Shown here: positions 55,799 through 64,000 of the stretch, piece by piece | How positions within the stretch are numbered: the stretch's first letter is position 1 | How the letters are laid out: each line of letters starts with the position of its first letter | Assembly: GCF_015645465.1 (NCBI RefSeq) | Contig: NZ_JADOEL010000001.1 | Span: 186,001 to 250,000 of the forward strand | Origin: Herminiimonas contaminans | GTDB taxonomy: Bacteria; Pseudomonadota; Gammaproteobacteria; Burkholderiales; Burkholderiaceae_D | DNA length: 64,000 nt | Direction: 5' to 3' | The notes under the pieces: generated by a model | Told to the model about the DNA's origin: nothing | Seen by the model: only the letters and a program-made list of their open reading frames with translations | The model's database searches: none | Program-made: the position numbers and the translations under genes

Positions 55799-56695
55799 TC
55801 AGCCTTTCAGTTCTTGACCAGTCAAACGGGTCAGTGCTTCGCGATACTTGGCACCGGTTTTTTCGATGACGTCAGCAGGCAATGCTGGTGCTGGCGCGGT
55901 CTTTTTCCACTCGGTCAGTGTTTCCAGGTAATCACGCACGAATTGCTTGTCGAACGATGGTGGCGAGATGCCGGTAGCATACGAATCAGCAGGCCAGAAA
56001 CGCGACGAGTCAGCGGTCAGCACTTCATCCATCAGGTGCAGGGTACCGTCTTTATCCAGGCCGAATTCAAATTTGGTGTCGGCAATGATGATGCCGCGTG
56101 TAGCTGCATAGTCAGCAGCAGTTTTGTACAGCTTGATGCTGACGTCACGGATTTTGTTGGCCAGTTCTTTGCCTATGCGTTGTTCCATATCAGCGAAAGT
56201 GATGTTTTCATCGTGCTCACCCATCTCGGCTTTCGCTGCCGGTGTGAAGATCGGTTCAGGCAGTTTTTCTGCCTGCTTCAGACCTGCTGGCAAAGCCACA
56301 CCGCAAACTGCACCGCTCGCTTTGTAATCGTTCCAGCCGGAACCGATCAGGTAACCGCGCACAACGGCTTCCACCAGTATCGGTTGCAGACGCTTGGCGA
56401 CCACTGCACGATTCTTTACTTGTGCCACTTCGTCTGGTGCCACCACGGATTCAGGTGCAATGCCTGTCAAATGATTAGGCACGATATCTTTCAGTTTCTC
56501 GAACCAGAAGTCAGACATCTGATTCAGCACCTGACCTTTGGTTGGAATCGGTTCATTCATCACCACGTCGAATGCGGACAAACGATCACTGGTAACGATC
56601 AGAATTTTGTCGTCGCCTACCGCGTAGTTTTCGCGCACTTTGCCGCGACCGAGTAAAGGCAGTGATGTGATGGTGGATTGATACAGACTAGTCAT
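55799..56695 (-). CDS. purC: Phosphoribosylaminoimidazole-succinocarboxamide synthase
   Basis: About 298 aa from the ATG at 56695 ([20 protein letters not shown]); the open frame upstream is non-coding leader. SAICAR synthetase motifs: [20 protein letters not shown] at about 17-36, [15 protein letters not shown]-like [20 protein letters not shown] at about 122-141, and [16 protein letters not shown] at about 199-214. It joins aspartate to CAIR using ATP. It is downstream of fba, with a hairpin between. Confidence 0.94.
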   Translation of the reverse strand: MTSLYQSTITSLPLLGRGKVRENYAVGDDKILIVTSDRLSAFDVVMNEPIPTKGQVLNQMSDFWFEKLKDIVPNHLTGIAPESVVAPDEVAQVKNRAVVAKRLQPILVEAVVRGYLIGSGWNDYKASGAVCGVALPAGLKQAEKLPEPIFTPAAKAEMGEHDENITFADMEQRIGKELANKIRDVSIKLYKTAADYAATRGIIIADTKFEFGLDKDGTLHLMDEVLTADSSRFWPADSYATGISPPSFDKQFVRDYLETLTEWKKTAPAPALPADVIEKTGAKYREALTRLTGQELKG

Positions 56696-56716
56696 GACGT
56701 TTCCATAAATCTGAAA

Positions 56717-56737
56717 CGGCGATTCCAAGAATCGCCG
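56717..56737 (-). terminator. Hairpin between fba and purC (possible attenuating terminator)
   Basis: CGGCGATTC, loop TTG, GAATCGCCG on the minus strand, followed by TTTCAGATTT. The 9-bp stem is strong but the T-run is interrupted, so it may only partly stop transcription from fba into the pur genes. Confidence 0.6.
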
Positions 56738-56790
56738 AAGGTGGGTATGCACTACCAAATAATTGCAGCAAACAAATTGCTGCGGACACT

Positions 56791-57855
56791 TTACTGAATG
56801 ATTTGCGCCAGTTCGCCTTTTTTGTACTTCTCTGCGATTTTGTCCAAAGGCAGTGGCTTGATCTTGGCAGCCTGTCCTTCGCAACCAAATGCCAGGAAGC
56901 GTGCCTTACATACTTGCTTGGCCGCTTCACGTGCTGGTTTCAGGTAATCGCGCGGATCGAACTTGGATGGGTTCTCGATGAAGTAACGACGGATCGCACC
57001 GGTCATCGCAAGACGGATATCGGTATCAATATTGATCTTGCGCACGCCGTTCTTGATGCCTTCCTGGATTTCTTCTACTGGTACGCCGTAGGTTTCTTTC
57101 ATGTCACCGCCGAATTCGCGGATTTCCGCCAGCAATTCTTGCGGTACCGAAGACGAACCGTGCATCACCAGATGGGTGTTAGGAATGCGGGTGTGGATTT
57201 CGCGGATACGTTCGATCGCCAGGATGTCGCCGGTAGGCTTCTTGGTGAATTTGTATGCGCCGTGCGAAGTACCGATAGCGATAGCGAGCGCGTCACATTG
57301 GGTTTTTTTGACGAAGTCTGCTGCCTGCTCAACGTCAGTCAACAATTGTTCGCGTGTCATTTTGCCGTCAGCGCCGTGACCGTCTTCCTTGTCGCCCATC
57401 ATGGTTTCCAGCGAACCGAGCACACCCAGTTCTGCTTCTACCGTGACGCCGATCGCGTGCGAGAACTCGACAACCTTGCGCGATACTTCAACGTTGTATT
57501 CGTAACTGGCAACTGATTTGCCATCTTCGTTCAGGGAACCGTCCATCATCACCGAGGTGAAACCGGAACGGATCGCCGCCATACAGACTGCTGGCGACTG
57601 GCCGTGATCCTGGTGCATGACGACGGGAATATGTGGGTACGCTTCGACTGCTGCTTCAATCAAGTGACGCAGGAATGGTTCACCCGCGTATTTGCGTGCG
57701 CCAGCGGATGCTTGCATGATTACCGGTGCGCCGACTTCATTCGCCGCTTCCATGATGGCCGTGACCTGTTCAAGGTTGTTGACGTTGAACGCAGGCAGAC
57801 CGTAGCCGTTTTCGGCTGCGTGGTCGAGTAATTGACGCATGGATACGAGAGGCAT
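56791..57855 (-). CDS. fba: Class II fructose-1,6-bisphosphate aldolase
   Basis: A 354-aa zinc-dependent aldolase, Calvin-type class IIA/B. It opens [20 protein letters not shown] and has the Zn-binding [20 protein letters not shown] at about 78-97, [13 protein letters not shown] at about 103-115, HGAYKF at about 209-214, and HGSSSVPQ at about 249-256. Cleaves fructose-1,6-bisphosphate in glycolysis/gluconeogenesis. It follows pgk after a terminator. Confidence 0.95.
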   Translation of the reverse strand: MPLVSMRQLLDHAAENGYGLPAFNVNNLEQVTAIMEAANEVGAPVIMQASAGARKYAGEPFLRHLIEAAVEAYPHIPVVMHQDHGQSPAVCMAAIRSGFTSVMMDGSLNEDGKSVASYEYNVEVSRKVVEFSHAIGVTVEAELGVLGSLETMMGDKEDGHGADGKMTREQLLTDVEQAADFVKKTQCDALAIAIGTSHGAYKFTKKPTGDILAIERIREIHTRIPNTHLVMHGSSSVPQELLAEIREFGGDMKETYGVPVEEIQEGIKNGVRKINIDTDIRLAMTGAIRRYFIENPSKFDPRDYLKPAREAAKQVCKARFLAFGCEGQAAKIKPLPLDKIAEKYKKGELAQIIQ

Positions 57856-57916
57856 GGTAATTCTCCAAAATCAGTAAAAGGTTCAACAGTAGTTCGATAC
57901 TGCTGCAATTTTCTTT

Positions 57917-57959
57917 AAAAACAATCAGCGGAAGGCACGCAAGGAATCGCGTGCTTCCG
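57917..57959 (-). terminator. Rho-independent terminator after pgk
   Basis: On the minus strand a GGAAGCACGC arm pairs with GCGTGCCTTCC (one bulge), and TTTTT follows after a short spacer. It lies between the pgk stop and the fba start, so fba is likely read from its own promoter or by readthrough. Confidence 0.7.
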
Positions 57960-57969
57960 TTTGCTGCAT

Positions 57970-59163
57970 TCAGCTTTGTGCGCGCTGTTCCAGAATAGCG
58001 ACCGCAGGCAAGGCTTTACCTTCGAGGAATTCGAGGAAGGCACCGCCGCCAGTCGAGATATAGCCTATCTTGTCAGCGATATCGTACTTGGCAATCGCCG
58101 CCAGGGTATCGCCGCCACCAGCCACTGAAAAGCCCTTGGATTCCGCAATCGCGTAAGCCAGGGTTTTAGTACCGTTGGCGAACTGGTCGAATTCAAATAC
58201 GCCGACCGGACCGTTCCAGACGATGGTGCCAGCCTGCGCAATTTGTTTGGCCAGCAAGTCGGCTGTTTTCGGGCCGATGTCGAGGATCATGTCGTCATCC
58301 GCTACATCAGCGACATCCTTGACGGTCGCTGCTGCGGTCGGCGCAAATTCTTTCGCGCACACGACGTCGACCGGAATAGGTACCGATGCACCGCGTTTAG
58401 CCATCATGTCTATGATGGCTTTGGCGTCACCGACCAGATCCGCTTCGGCCAGCGACTTGCCAATTTTCAGACCGGCAGCCAGCATGAAGGTATTCGCAAT
58501 ACCACCGCCGACGATCAGGTTATCAACCTTATCCGCCAGCGTTTTCAGGATAGTCAGTTTGGTCGAAACCTTGGAACCGGCAACGATGGCAACCAATGGG
58601 CTGGCCGGTGCAAACAAGGCTTTGCCCAATGCATCCAGTTCGGCTGCCAGCAAAGGACCCGCGCAGGCTACCGGTGCGTACTTGGCGATGCCATGTGTCG
58701 TTGCTTCCGCGCGATGGGCGGTACCGAATGCATCATTGACGTAGACATCGCACAGCGCTGCAATCTTTTGCGCCAGTGCATCGTCGTTCTTTTTCTCGCC
58801 TTTATTGACGCGGCAGTTTTCCAGCAAGACCACCTGGCCCGGCGCAACATCAACGCCGTCTACCCAGTTTTGCTTCAAGGCCACGGGTTGTCCCAGCAAT
58901 TCGGACAAACGTTGCGCAATCGGCGCCAGGGTATCGGCAGGTTTGAATTCGCCTTCGACCGGACGTCCCAAATGCGACGTTACCATGACCGCGGCACCTG
59001 CCTGCAAGGCCTGCTGTATCGCCGGCACCGAAGCGCGGATACGCGTGTCCTCGGCAATATTGCCCGTGCTGTCTTGCGGTACGTTGAGATCGGCACGGAT
59101 AAAAACGCGCTTGCCCTGCAGTTCACCACGCGCGATCAGGTCGCTCAATCTTTTAAATTGCAT
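57970..59163 (-). CDS. pgk: Phosphoglycerate kinase
   Basis: A 397-aa glycolytic kinase. [15 protein letters not shown] at about 18-32 is the signature, [13 protein letters not shown] at about 60-72 binds 3-phosphoglycerate, [20 protein letters not shown] at about 219-238 and the Gly-rich [20 protein letters not shown] at about 346-365 are nucleotide-binding regions. Length is normal. It is first in the leftward block leading to fba and the pur genes. Confidence 0.97.
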   Translation of the reverse strand: MQFKRLSDLIARGELQGKRVFIRADLNVPQDSTGNIAEDTRIRASVPAIQQALQAGAAVMVTSHLGRPVEGEFKPADTLAPIAQRLSELLGQPVALKQNWVDGVDVAPGQVVLLENCRVNKGEKKNDDALAQKIAALCDVYVNDAFGTAHRAEATTHGIAKYAPVACAGPLLAAELDALGKALFAPASPLVAIVAGSKVSTKLTILKTLADKVDNLIVGGGIANTFMLAAGLKIGKSLAEADLVGDAKAIIDMMAKRGASVPIPVDVVCAKEFAPTAAATVKDVADVADDDMILDIGPKTADLLAKQIAQAGTIVWNGPVGVFEFDQFANGTKTLAYAIAESKGFSVAGGGDTLAAIAKYDIADKIGYISTGGGAFLEFLEGKALPAVAILEQRAQS

Positions 59164-59537
59164 GTGCTCGTAAATTGGAGGGTTAAAGATGAAAAATCAG
59201 AAAGACCGCTATTTTACCGCACCAGATGCCGCAAAAACCTTGGTTTTATGCCTAGTTTCAGCTTGAAAAAGGGCAAAAAAGGCAATCCGGACGGAAATCA
59301 GAGGCCGCATATTAAGGAAATTACCGCGATGCAGCAAATCCCCGGGTTAGAAGCACCCACTCCAAATTGATTCAATTTTTATAACAAAAAATGTTTTCAG
59401 CACTATCCGCACGGTTCAAGCGATCTCAATACGCACGCAAAATCACAATATTTCGCGCAAGAATGCCCTTGATCATTCTTTCTCGATAGCCGAATCCGTT
59501 AAAATCGAGATCTTGCACAATTACTGGAGATCCCGAA
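59164..59537. promoter_or_regulatory. Divergent intergenic region pgk / ilvE
   Basis: 374 bases without a gene. It should hold promoters for pgk on the minus strand and ilvE on the plus strand. TAAAAT (59500-59505) could be the ilvE -10 box, with GGAG at 59526-59529 as its ribosome site. A well-spaced -35 is not apparent. Confidence 0.4.
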
Positions 59538-60458
59538 ATGTCGATGTCTGATCGCGACGGCAAAATTTGGAAAGACGGCAAATTAATCGACTGGCGCGAT
59601 GCAACCGTTCATGTATTGACCCATACACTGCACTACGGCATGGGTGTGTTTGAAGGCGTGCGCGCTTATAAAACCGACAAAGGCACGGCGATCTTCCGCC
59701 TGCGCGAACATACAGAACGGCTGTTTAATTCCGCCAAGATTTTTCAGCTGAAAATTCCATTTGATCTGGAAACAGTAATGGAAGCGCAATTGCAAGTGGT
59801 CCGCGAAAACAAGCTGGAAACCTGCTATCTGCGTCCATTGGTCTGGATCGGCGATGAAAAACTCGGCATCTCCGCCAAAGGCAATACCATCCATGTCGCG
59901 ATCGCAGCGTGGCCGTGGGGCGCTTATCTGGGCGAAGACGGCCTGAACAAAGGTATACGCGTCAAAACCTCGTCGTTCACCCGTCACCATGTCAATGTCT
60001 CGCTGGTACGCGCCAAGGCTTGCGGTTACTACATCAACTCCATCCTGGCGAACCAGGAAGCGCTGACCGACGGTTACGACGAGGCATTGTTGCTGGACAC
60101 CGACGGTTATGTCTCCGAAGGCTCCGGCGAAAACGTGTTCATCGTCAAGAACGGCAAACTCTATACACCAGACCTGGCATCCTGCCTCGACGGCATCACC
60201 CGCGACGCAGTGCTGACGATGGCACGTGACCTCGGTATCGAAGTCATCGAAAAACGCATCACCCGTGACGAAATGTATTGCTGCGACGAAGCCTTCTTTA
60301 CCGGCACCGCAGCAGAAGTCACACCGATACGCGAACTCGACAACCGCCAGATCGGCGACGGCAAGCGCGGCCCGGTCACAACCCAACTGCAATCGCTGTT
60401 CTTTGATGTGGTCGCTGGTAAAGCGCCGCAATACAGCCATTGGCTGACTATCGTTTAA
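59538..60458 (+). CDS. ilvE: Branched-chain amino acid aminotransferase
   Basis: A 306-aa PLP fold-type IV enzyme that aminates the keto acids of Leu, Ile and Val. VHVLTHTLHYGMGVFEGVRA at about 24-43, the PLP-lysine region VSLVRAKACGYYINSILANQ at about 154-173, DEALLLDTDGYVSEGSGENV at about 180-199 and EAFFTGTAAEVTPIRELDNR at about 251-270 are characteristic. The ATG at 59538 follows CTGGAGAT. A small zinc-finger gene follows 48 bases later. Confidence 0.95.
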   Translation: MSMSDRDGKIWKDGKLIDWRDATVHVLTHTLHYGMGVFEGVRAYKTDKGTAIFRLREHTERLFNSAKIFQLKIPFDLETVMEAQLQVVRENKLETCYLRPLVWIGDEKLGISAKGNTIHVAIAAWPWGAYLGEDGLNKGIRVKTSSFTRHHVNVSLVRAKACGYYINSILANQEALTDGYDEALLLDTDGYVSEGSGENVFIVKNGKLYTPDLASCLDGITRDAVLTMARDLGIEVIEKRITRDEMYCCDEAFFTGTAAEVTPIRELDNRQIGDGKRGPVTTQLQSLFFDVVAGKAPQYSHWLTIV

Positions 60459-60506
60459 ATATATAAGCAAGCATCAAGACTACAACCTAGTAATTCGGAG
60501 AATGAA

Positions 60507-60707
60507 ATGACAGAAGCAAGCAAGGGCACATCCGCAATCGAACTGGACGGCAAGGATTTGCCAGCCTACTGCCCTAACCCGGCGATGCCGGCCTGGAGCT
60601 CGCATCCACGCGTGTTCCTGGAGTTGTCCCACGGCAGTGAAGCAAAATGTCCGTACTGCGGCACCGTATATCGCCTGAAACCAGGTGCAGTCGTACACCA
60701 CCACTAA
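60507..60707 (+). CDS. Small CHCC-type zinc-finger protein
   Basis: A 66-aa protein whose Cys/His pattern is YCPNP...HPRVFLEL...AKCPYCGTVY, the zf-CHCC arrangement also found in the complex I subunit NDUFS6 family. It binds zinc by this reading; the partner is unknown. In related bacteria it often sits after ilvE. Eight bases separate its stop from the next ATG. Confidence 0.85.
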   Translation: MTEASKGTSAIELDGKDLPAYCPNPAMPAWSSHPRVFLELSHGSEAKCPYCGTVYRLKPGAVVHHH

Positions 60708-60714
60708 GACCATC

Positions 60715-61143
60715 ATGCCCAAAGCCCGCAAACAGTTCGGTACCGCAGACGACATCGAAGTCGCACTTTACGATGCTATCGGCCGTGCCGATCTGGATGC
60801 ACTCATGGCTTTATGGGCAGACGATGAAGAAATCGTCTGCATCCACCCTGACGGCACGCGCTTGATCGGCTACGCCGCCATCCGTGCCTCATGGGAGGAA
60901 ATCTTCACCCGCGGCGGTGTACATATCCGCCCGACCCAGCTGCATACTTCACAGAACACCATGAATGCCGTGCACAATCTGATCGAAGCCGTCAACACGA
61001 CAGACGACCGCGACATTCACATCATCGCCACCAATGTGTATATCAAAACGCCGGTGGGCTGGCGCATCGTGCTGCATCACGCTTCCATCGCACCCGGCAA
61101 ACCGCGCGCCGAACTCGCACACAGCAGCAATGTGCTGCACTGA
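60715..61143 (+). CDS. NTF2-like (SnoaL-type) protein
   Basis: About 142 aa from the ATG at 60715 (MPKARKQFGTADDIEVALYD). ALMALWADDEEIVCIHPDGT followed by GYAAIRASWEEIFT, and a C-terminal VYIKTPVGWRIVLHHAS, show the cone-like NTF2 fold seen in small ketosteroid-isomerase-like and YybH-type proteins. Catalytic function is not recognisable. It is tightly behind the zinc-finger gene, suggesting joint expression. Confidence 0.8.
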   Translation: MPKARKQFGTADDIEVALYDAIGRADLDALMALWADDEEIVCIHPDGTRLIGYAAIRASWEEIFTRGGVHIRPTQLHTSQNTMNAVHNLIEAVNTTDDRDIHIIATNVYIKTPVGWRIVLHHASIAPGKPRAELAHSSNVLH

Positions 61144-61222
61144 TTGCAGTGCTTGTCACCAGGTAAGCAAGCCACCTTCGTGCCGTGCATGACGCCTCAG
61201 AATTTCCAGGACTAAGCCAGTA

Positions 61223-62179
61223 ATGAACTATCCCGCTCCATGCTGGCTGCCCGGCGGCCATCTGCAAACCATCTATCCAGCCAAGTTCATCAACAAACCT
61301 GAAGTCAGCTACCGGCGTGAACGCTGGGATACGCCCGACGCTGACTTCATCGATCTGGATTTTGTCGACGGGCGTAAAAACCTGCCTTTCATTGTGCTGT
61401 TCCACGGGCTGGAAGGCTCGTCCAACAGCCACTACGCACGCGCCTTGATGGCGCACATCAGCGGTCTAGGCTGGTCGGGAGCGGTGGTGCACTTCCGTGG
61501 TTGTTCGGGTGAATTGAATCGCGCACCGCGCTTCTATCACTCCGGCGATGCACCGGAAATCAACTGGATACTGCAACGCCTGGTGCCGTATGCACGCGCA
61601 CGCGGTGCGGGCAAGTTCTATGCAACCGGTGTTTCGCTCGGCGCAAATGCGCTGTTGCGCTGGATGGGCGAATCGCAACATCAGGCCGAAATCGTCGACG
61701 CCGCTTGCGCAGTGTCCGCACCACTCGATCTGGCTGGTGGCGGCGGTGCGCTATCGCGCGGTTTCAATATGATTTACACGCGCGTCTTCCTCGAAACACT
61801 GAAGCCGAAATGCGTGGCCAAGCTGGCACAATTCCCTGACCTCTTTAATCGCGATGCCATGCTGCAATCGCGTGACCTGTACGCCTTCGACAATATAGTG
61901 ACAGCACCGCTGCATGGTTACCTCAACACCGAAGACTACTGGCAGCGCGCCAGTGCCAAGCACGTATTGAAAGACATCACCGTGCCGACACTGGTACTGA
62001 ATGCGCGCAACGATCCTTTCCTGCCCGCAAAATATTTACCATCCAAAGCATCAGATAAAGTCACGCTGGAATATCCGGCACATGGCGGGCATGTCGGCTT
62101 TGCCGTCGGCACTATACCGGGTAAATTGAACTGGCTGCCACAACGTATGGTCAGATTCCTCGAAGGTACAGCCGCCTGA
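61223..62179 (+). CDS. YheT-family alpha/beta hydrolase
   Basis: A 318-aa hydrolase. YPAPCWLPGGHLQTIYPAKF at the N-terminus is the YheT opening; LFHGLEGSSNSHYARALM at about 58-75 is the oxyanion loop; YATGVSLGANALLRWMGE at about 133-150 is the nucleophile elbow (Ser in GVSLG); NARNDPFLPAKYLP gives the Asp and PAHGGHVGFAVG at about 287-298 the His of the triad. E. coli YheT is an esterase-like protein of unclear substrate. The next gene follows after nine bases with a GGAGG ribosome site. Confidence 0.88.
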   Translation: MNYPAPCWLPGGHLQTIYPAKFINKPEVSYRRERWDTPDADFIDLDFVDGRKNLPFIVLFHGLEGSSNSHYARALMAHISGLGWSGAVVHFRGCSGELNRAPRFYHSGDAPEINWILQRLVPYARARGAGKFYATGVSLGANALLRWMGESQHQAEIVDAACAVSAPLDLAGGGGALSRGFNMIYTRVFLETLKPKCVAKLAQFPDLFNRDAMLQSRDLYAFDNIVTAPLHGYLNTEDYWQRASAKHVLKDITVPTLVLNARNDPFLPAKYLPSKASDKVTLEYPAHGGHVGFAVGTIPGKLNWLPQRMVRFLEGTAA

Positions 62180-62188
62180 GGAGGTGGA

Positions 62189-62788
62189 ATGGATGCAATC
62201 GTTGCACAAGCTTTGGCCAAGTGGCCCAATGTCCCGCATTGCTACGGCTGGCTGGCACTCGATGCGCGTGGCAACTGGCGCATGCGCAATGAGGCGGCAC
62301 AAGCACAGCAACTACCGGGCGACAAAATCGCCCATCCCGCTTTAATCAGCTTCATACAGCGCAACTACGCTTGCGACACGCAAGGTCGCTACTATTTTCA
62401 GAACGGCCCGCAACGCGTGTATGTCGATCTCGAAATCGCGCCATATATTGCGCACACTGATCCCGCTCATGGTTTTGTCCTGCATACAGGTGAGCCGCCG
62501 AACAATATCAGTGCTGCTTATCTCAGTGCTACGGGAAGATTATTTCTGCATGGCGATGATAAATTTGCCGCGCTGGACGACCGGGATATGGCTTTGTGCT
62601 TACCGCAGATTGAACTCGGGAATCTCCCGATTAAGGATGAGGAATTGCTGGCTTGGCTGGCAAGTGAAGGAAAGACCGGCGCTTTAAGTTTGCAAACAAA
62701 CTCAGGCAACATCAGTCTGCAGTACATCAAGGATGATGAGCCAGCTACTCGCTTCGGTTTCATACTTCAGCCGCGCACGGCAGATTGA
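62189..62788 (+). CDS. Conserved hypothetical protein (DUF2946-unrelated, 199 aa)
   Basis: A 199-aa soluble protein with no signal peptide or membrane segment. It begins MDAIVAQALAKWPNVPHCYG, and has RYYFQNGPQRVYVDLEIAPY and TGRLFLHGDDKFAALDDRDM in beta-rich stretches. I do not recognise a characterised family. It is the third gene in the ribosome-coupled run zinc finger/NTF2-like/YheT/this gene and begins right after a GGAGG site, so it is probably translated efficiently with the hydrolase. Confidence 0.7.
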   Translation: MDAIVAQALAKWPNVPHCYGWLALDARGNWRMRNEAAQAQQLPGDKIAHPALISFIQRNYACDTQGRYYFQNGPQRVYVDLEIAPYIAHTDPAHGFVLHTGEPPNNISAAYLSATGRLFLHGDDKFAALDDRDMALCLPQIELGNLPIKDEELLAWLASEGKTGALSLQTNSGNISLQYIKDDEPATRFGFILQPRTAD

Positions 62789-62813
62789 GTGCCGCCAGCC
62801 AGCAGTTCGATAA

Positions 62814-64000
62814 CTATCCGGTATAGCCTTCTTTTTCCTGGCGTATTTCTTCCAGGCGCTGCGCTTTAATCTCACGTTCACGTGCATCGATAATCGACTG
62901 ATCGTAGAACGAGGCATCGGGTGCTTTGCGTGCAATAGACAACTGATCCAGTGCCGCCGAGAGACTGCCGTTCAACGCATACGATTCAGCCAAAGCGAGA
63001 TGCTGCTGCGCCTGCATCTTCAATGCCGCATAGACTTTGGCTAGACGCTCATACAGCTGTGGCTCCTGCCGATACAACTGTGTCTGGTCACGCAAATAAG
63101 TCGCAGCATCTTCATAACGCCCGGCCGCAAACAGTGCATCCGCATACTGCAATGCGATGCCGCGCGAAATTGGGAATTGTGCACGCGCCGCGTCCGCTTC
63201 CTGCACTGCTTCGCGTGGCTGATGCGCTGCCAGCTTGATCTCGATAGCGAGGCTGGACAGCACTGCGCTCTTGGAACTCGGCGAGCCATTATTCAAGGCA
63301 GCACGAGCATCGTTCAACAGGCTTTGTGCTTTAGCAGGATTCCCCTGCCGCAGGGCAATCACAGCCAAACCATATTTACCAGCCACTATCGCGGTCCGTG
63401 TTTTCAGCTGTAACTGACGTTCAAACGCGGATGCTGCATCGATCAAACCTTGATGACTGGGATCTTGCAAGACTTTCACACGCGCCTGTATCAAAGGGAA
63501 ATCGAGACTATCCACATGTTGCCGGTAACGCAAATCACGGGTGCGCGCCTGAATATCGGCGATACGTTCCGTCGTCATCGGGTGTGAACGCAGGTAAGGC
63601 GGCGCGTTGTCGCTATAGTTGCGGCTGGCGGTTTGCAAACGGCCAAAGAAATTGATCATGCCGGTGGTTTCAAAACCTGCTTCGCGCATGATATCGAGCC
63701 CGACCCTATCGGCTTCACGTTCGGCTTCGCGGCTGAAATTGAGCTGACGCTGTATCGCCAGCCCTTGCCCACCCATAATCATCGCCATCCCCGCATCCGG
63801 ACTGGAACTGATGGCCAACGCACCCAACACCATGGCCGCCAGCGGAATCAACATGTCCTGCTTTTGCTTGCCTAGCATACGGGCAATATGACGCTGCGCC
63901 ACGTGGCCTATCTCATGCGCCATCACCGAGGCCAGCTCGGACTCATTCTGCGCCGCCAACACCAGTGCAGAATGCACACCTATGAAACCTCCCGGCAAGG
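62814..64000 (-). CDS. BepA-like M48 metalloprotease with TPR domain, 5' end outside window
   Basis: At least 394 aa; the frame runs off the right edge. The zinc site HEIGHVAQRHIARML is near the present N-terminus (about 27-41), preceded by GGFIGVHSALVLAAQNESEL. EREADRVGLDIMREAGF at about 93-109 carries the third ligand Glu. A C-terminal TPR region runs from about 190 to 385. BepA (YfgC) is a periplasmic protease/chaperone checking outer membrane protein and LPS-export assembly. The missing part should be the signal peptide and first about 100 residues. Confidence 0.88.
   Translation of the reverse strand, partial: LPGGFIGVHSALVLAAQNESELASVMAHEIGHVAQRHIARMLGKQKQDMLIPLAAMVLGALAISSSPDAGMAMIMGGQGLAIQRQLNFSREAEREADRVGLDIMREAGFETTGMINFFGRLQTASRNYSDNAPPYLRSHPMTTERIADIQARTRDLRYRQHVDSLDFPLIQARVKVLQDPSHQGLIDAASAFERQLQLKTRTAIVAGKYGLAVIALRQGNPAKAQSLLNDARAALNNGSPSSKSAVLSSLAIEIKLAAHQPREAVQEADAARAQFPISRGIALQYADALFAAGRYEDAATYLRDQTQLYRQEPQLYERLAKVYAALKMQAQQHLALAESYALNGSLSAALDQLSIARKAPDASFYDQSIIDAREREIKAQRLEEIRQEKEGYTG

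Overview
The window looks like chromosomal DNA of a betaproteobacterium of the order Burkholderiales, most likely Oxalobacteraceae (the Herminiimonas/Janthinobacterium group). This is an inference from gene order (gyrA-serC-pheA-hisC-tyrA-aroA-cmk-rpsA-ihfB-lapA-lapB, then ubiG-gph-ssrA, then pgk-fba-purC-purE-purK), from protein sequence style and from intermediate base composition. No plasmid, intact phage, IS element, CRISPR array or rRNA operon is visible. Most of the window is core metabolism, with several accessory islands of surface and signalling genes.

Layout. (1) 1-15 kb: a small HTH-like gene cut by the left edge, then on the minus strand cysM, comEA and a long collinear block transcribed from gyrA at 14.9 kb down to lapB at 2 kb. 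That block links DNA topology (gyrA), serine and aromatic amino-acid synthesis (serC, pheA, hisC, tyrA, aroA), CMP kinase, ribosomal protein S1, IHF-beta and LPS assembly control (lapA, lapB). (2) 15-18.7 kb, plus strand: two tandem OmpA-family proteins sharing a short N-terminal module, ubiG, gph and the tmRNA gene ssrA. (3) 18.7-31.4 kb: a response-regulator remnant behind ssrA, an orphan OmpR-type regulator, then on the minus strand a giant surface locus. It consists of a 2198-aa protein of ten N-terminal DUF11-like repeats plus SdrD/Cna-B-like modules, translationally coupled by an ATGA overlap to a 1376-aa OmpA-domain/beta-barrel outer membrane protein, and followed by a small barrel protein. 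This is the best candidate for an undescribed system. (4) 31.9-36.1 kb: two methyl-accepting chemotaxis proteins, both ending in WEEF, and a CheW. (5) 36.5-39 kb: one 820-aa ORF joining an AraC-type regulator to an acetamidase/formamidase domain. (6) 39.4-44.2 kb: a LysM/FecR periplasmic protein, a CHASE2 histidine kinase and an OmpR-type regulator. (7) 44.2-48.3 kb: an envelope glycosylation cluster (YdjC/HpnK-type deacetylase, GtrA flippase, a frameshifted family-2 glycosyltransferase, and a divergent family-39 glycosyltransferase). (8) 48.3-54 kb: pdxH, tcdA, guaC, msrA, a shortened AMP-binding protein, a flavin reductase and a Sua5-type tRNA-modification gene. (9) 54-59.2 kb: purK, purE, purC, fba and pgk, transcribed leftward. 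(10) 59.5-64 kb: ilvE, a zinc-finger protein, an NTF2-like protein, a YheT-type hydrolase, a hypothetical protein and a BepA-like M48 protease cut by the right edge.

How they fit together: much of the accessory content concerns the cell envelope (OmpA proteins, giant repeat protein plus barrel, LPS glycosylation, LapA/LapB, BepA-like quality control). Interleaved are sensory modules (two MCPs, CHASE2 kinase, two response regulators, AraC-amidase) that could tune surface behaviour. Functions are assigned by reading translated sequences and recognising motifs; no database search was run.
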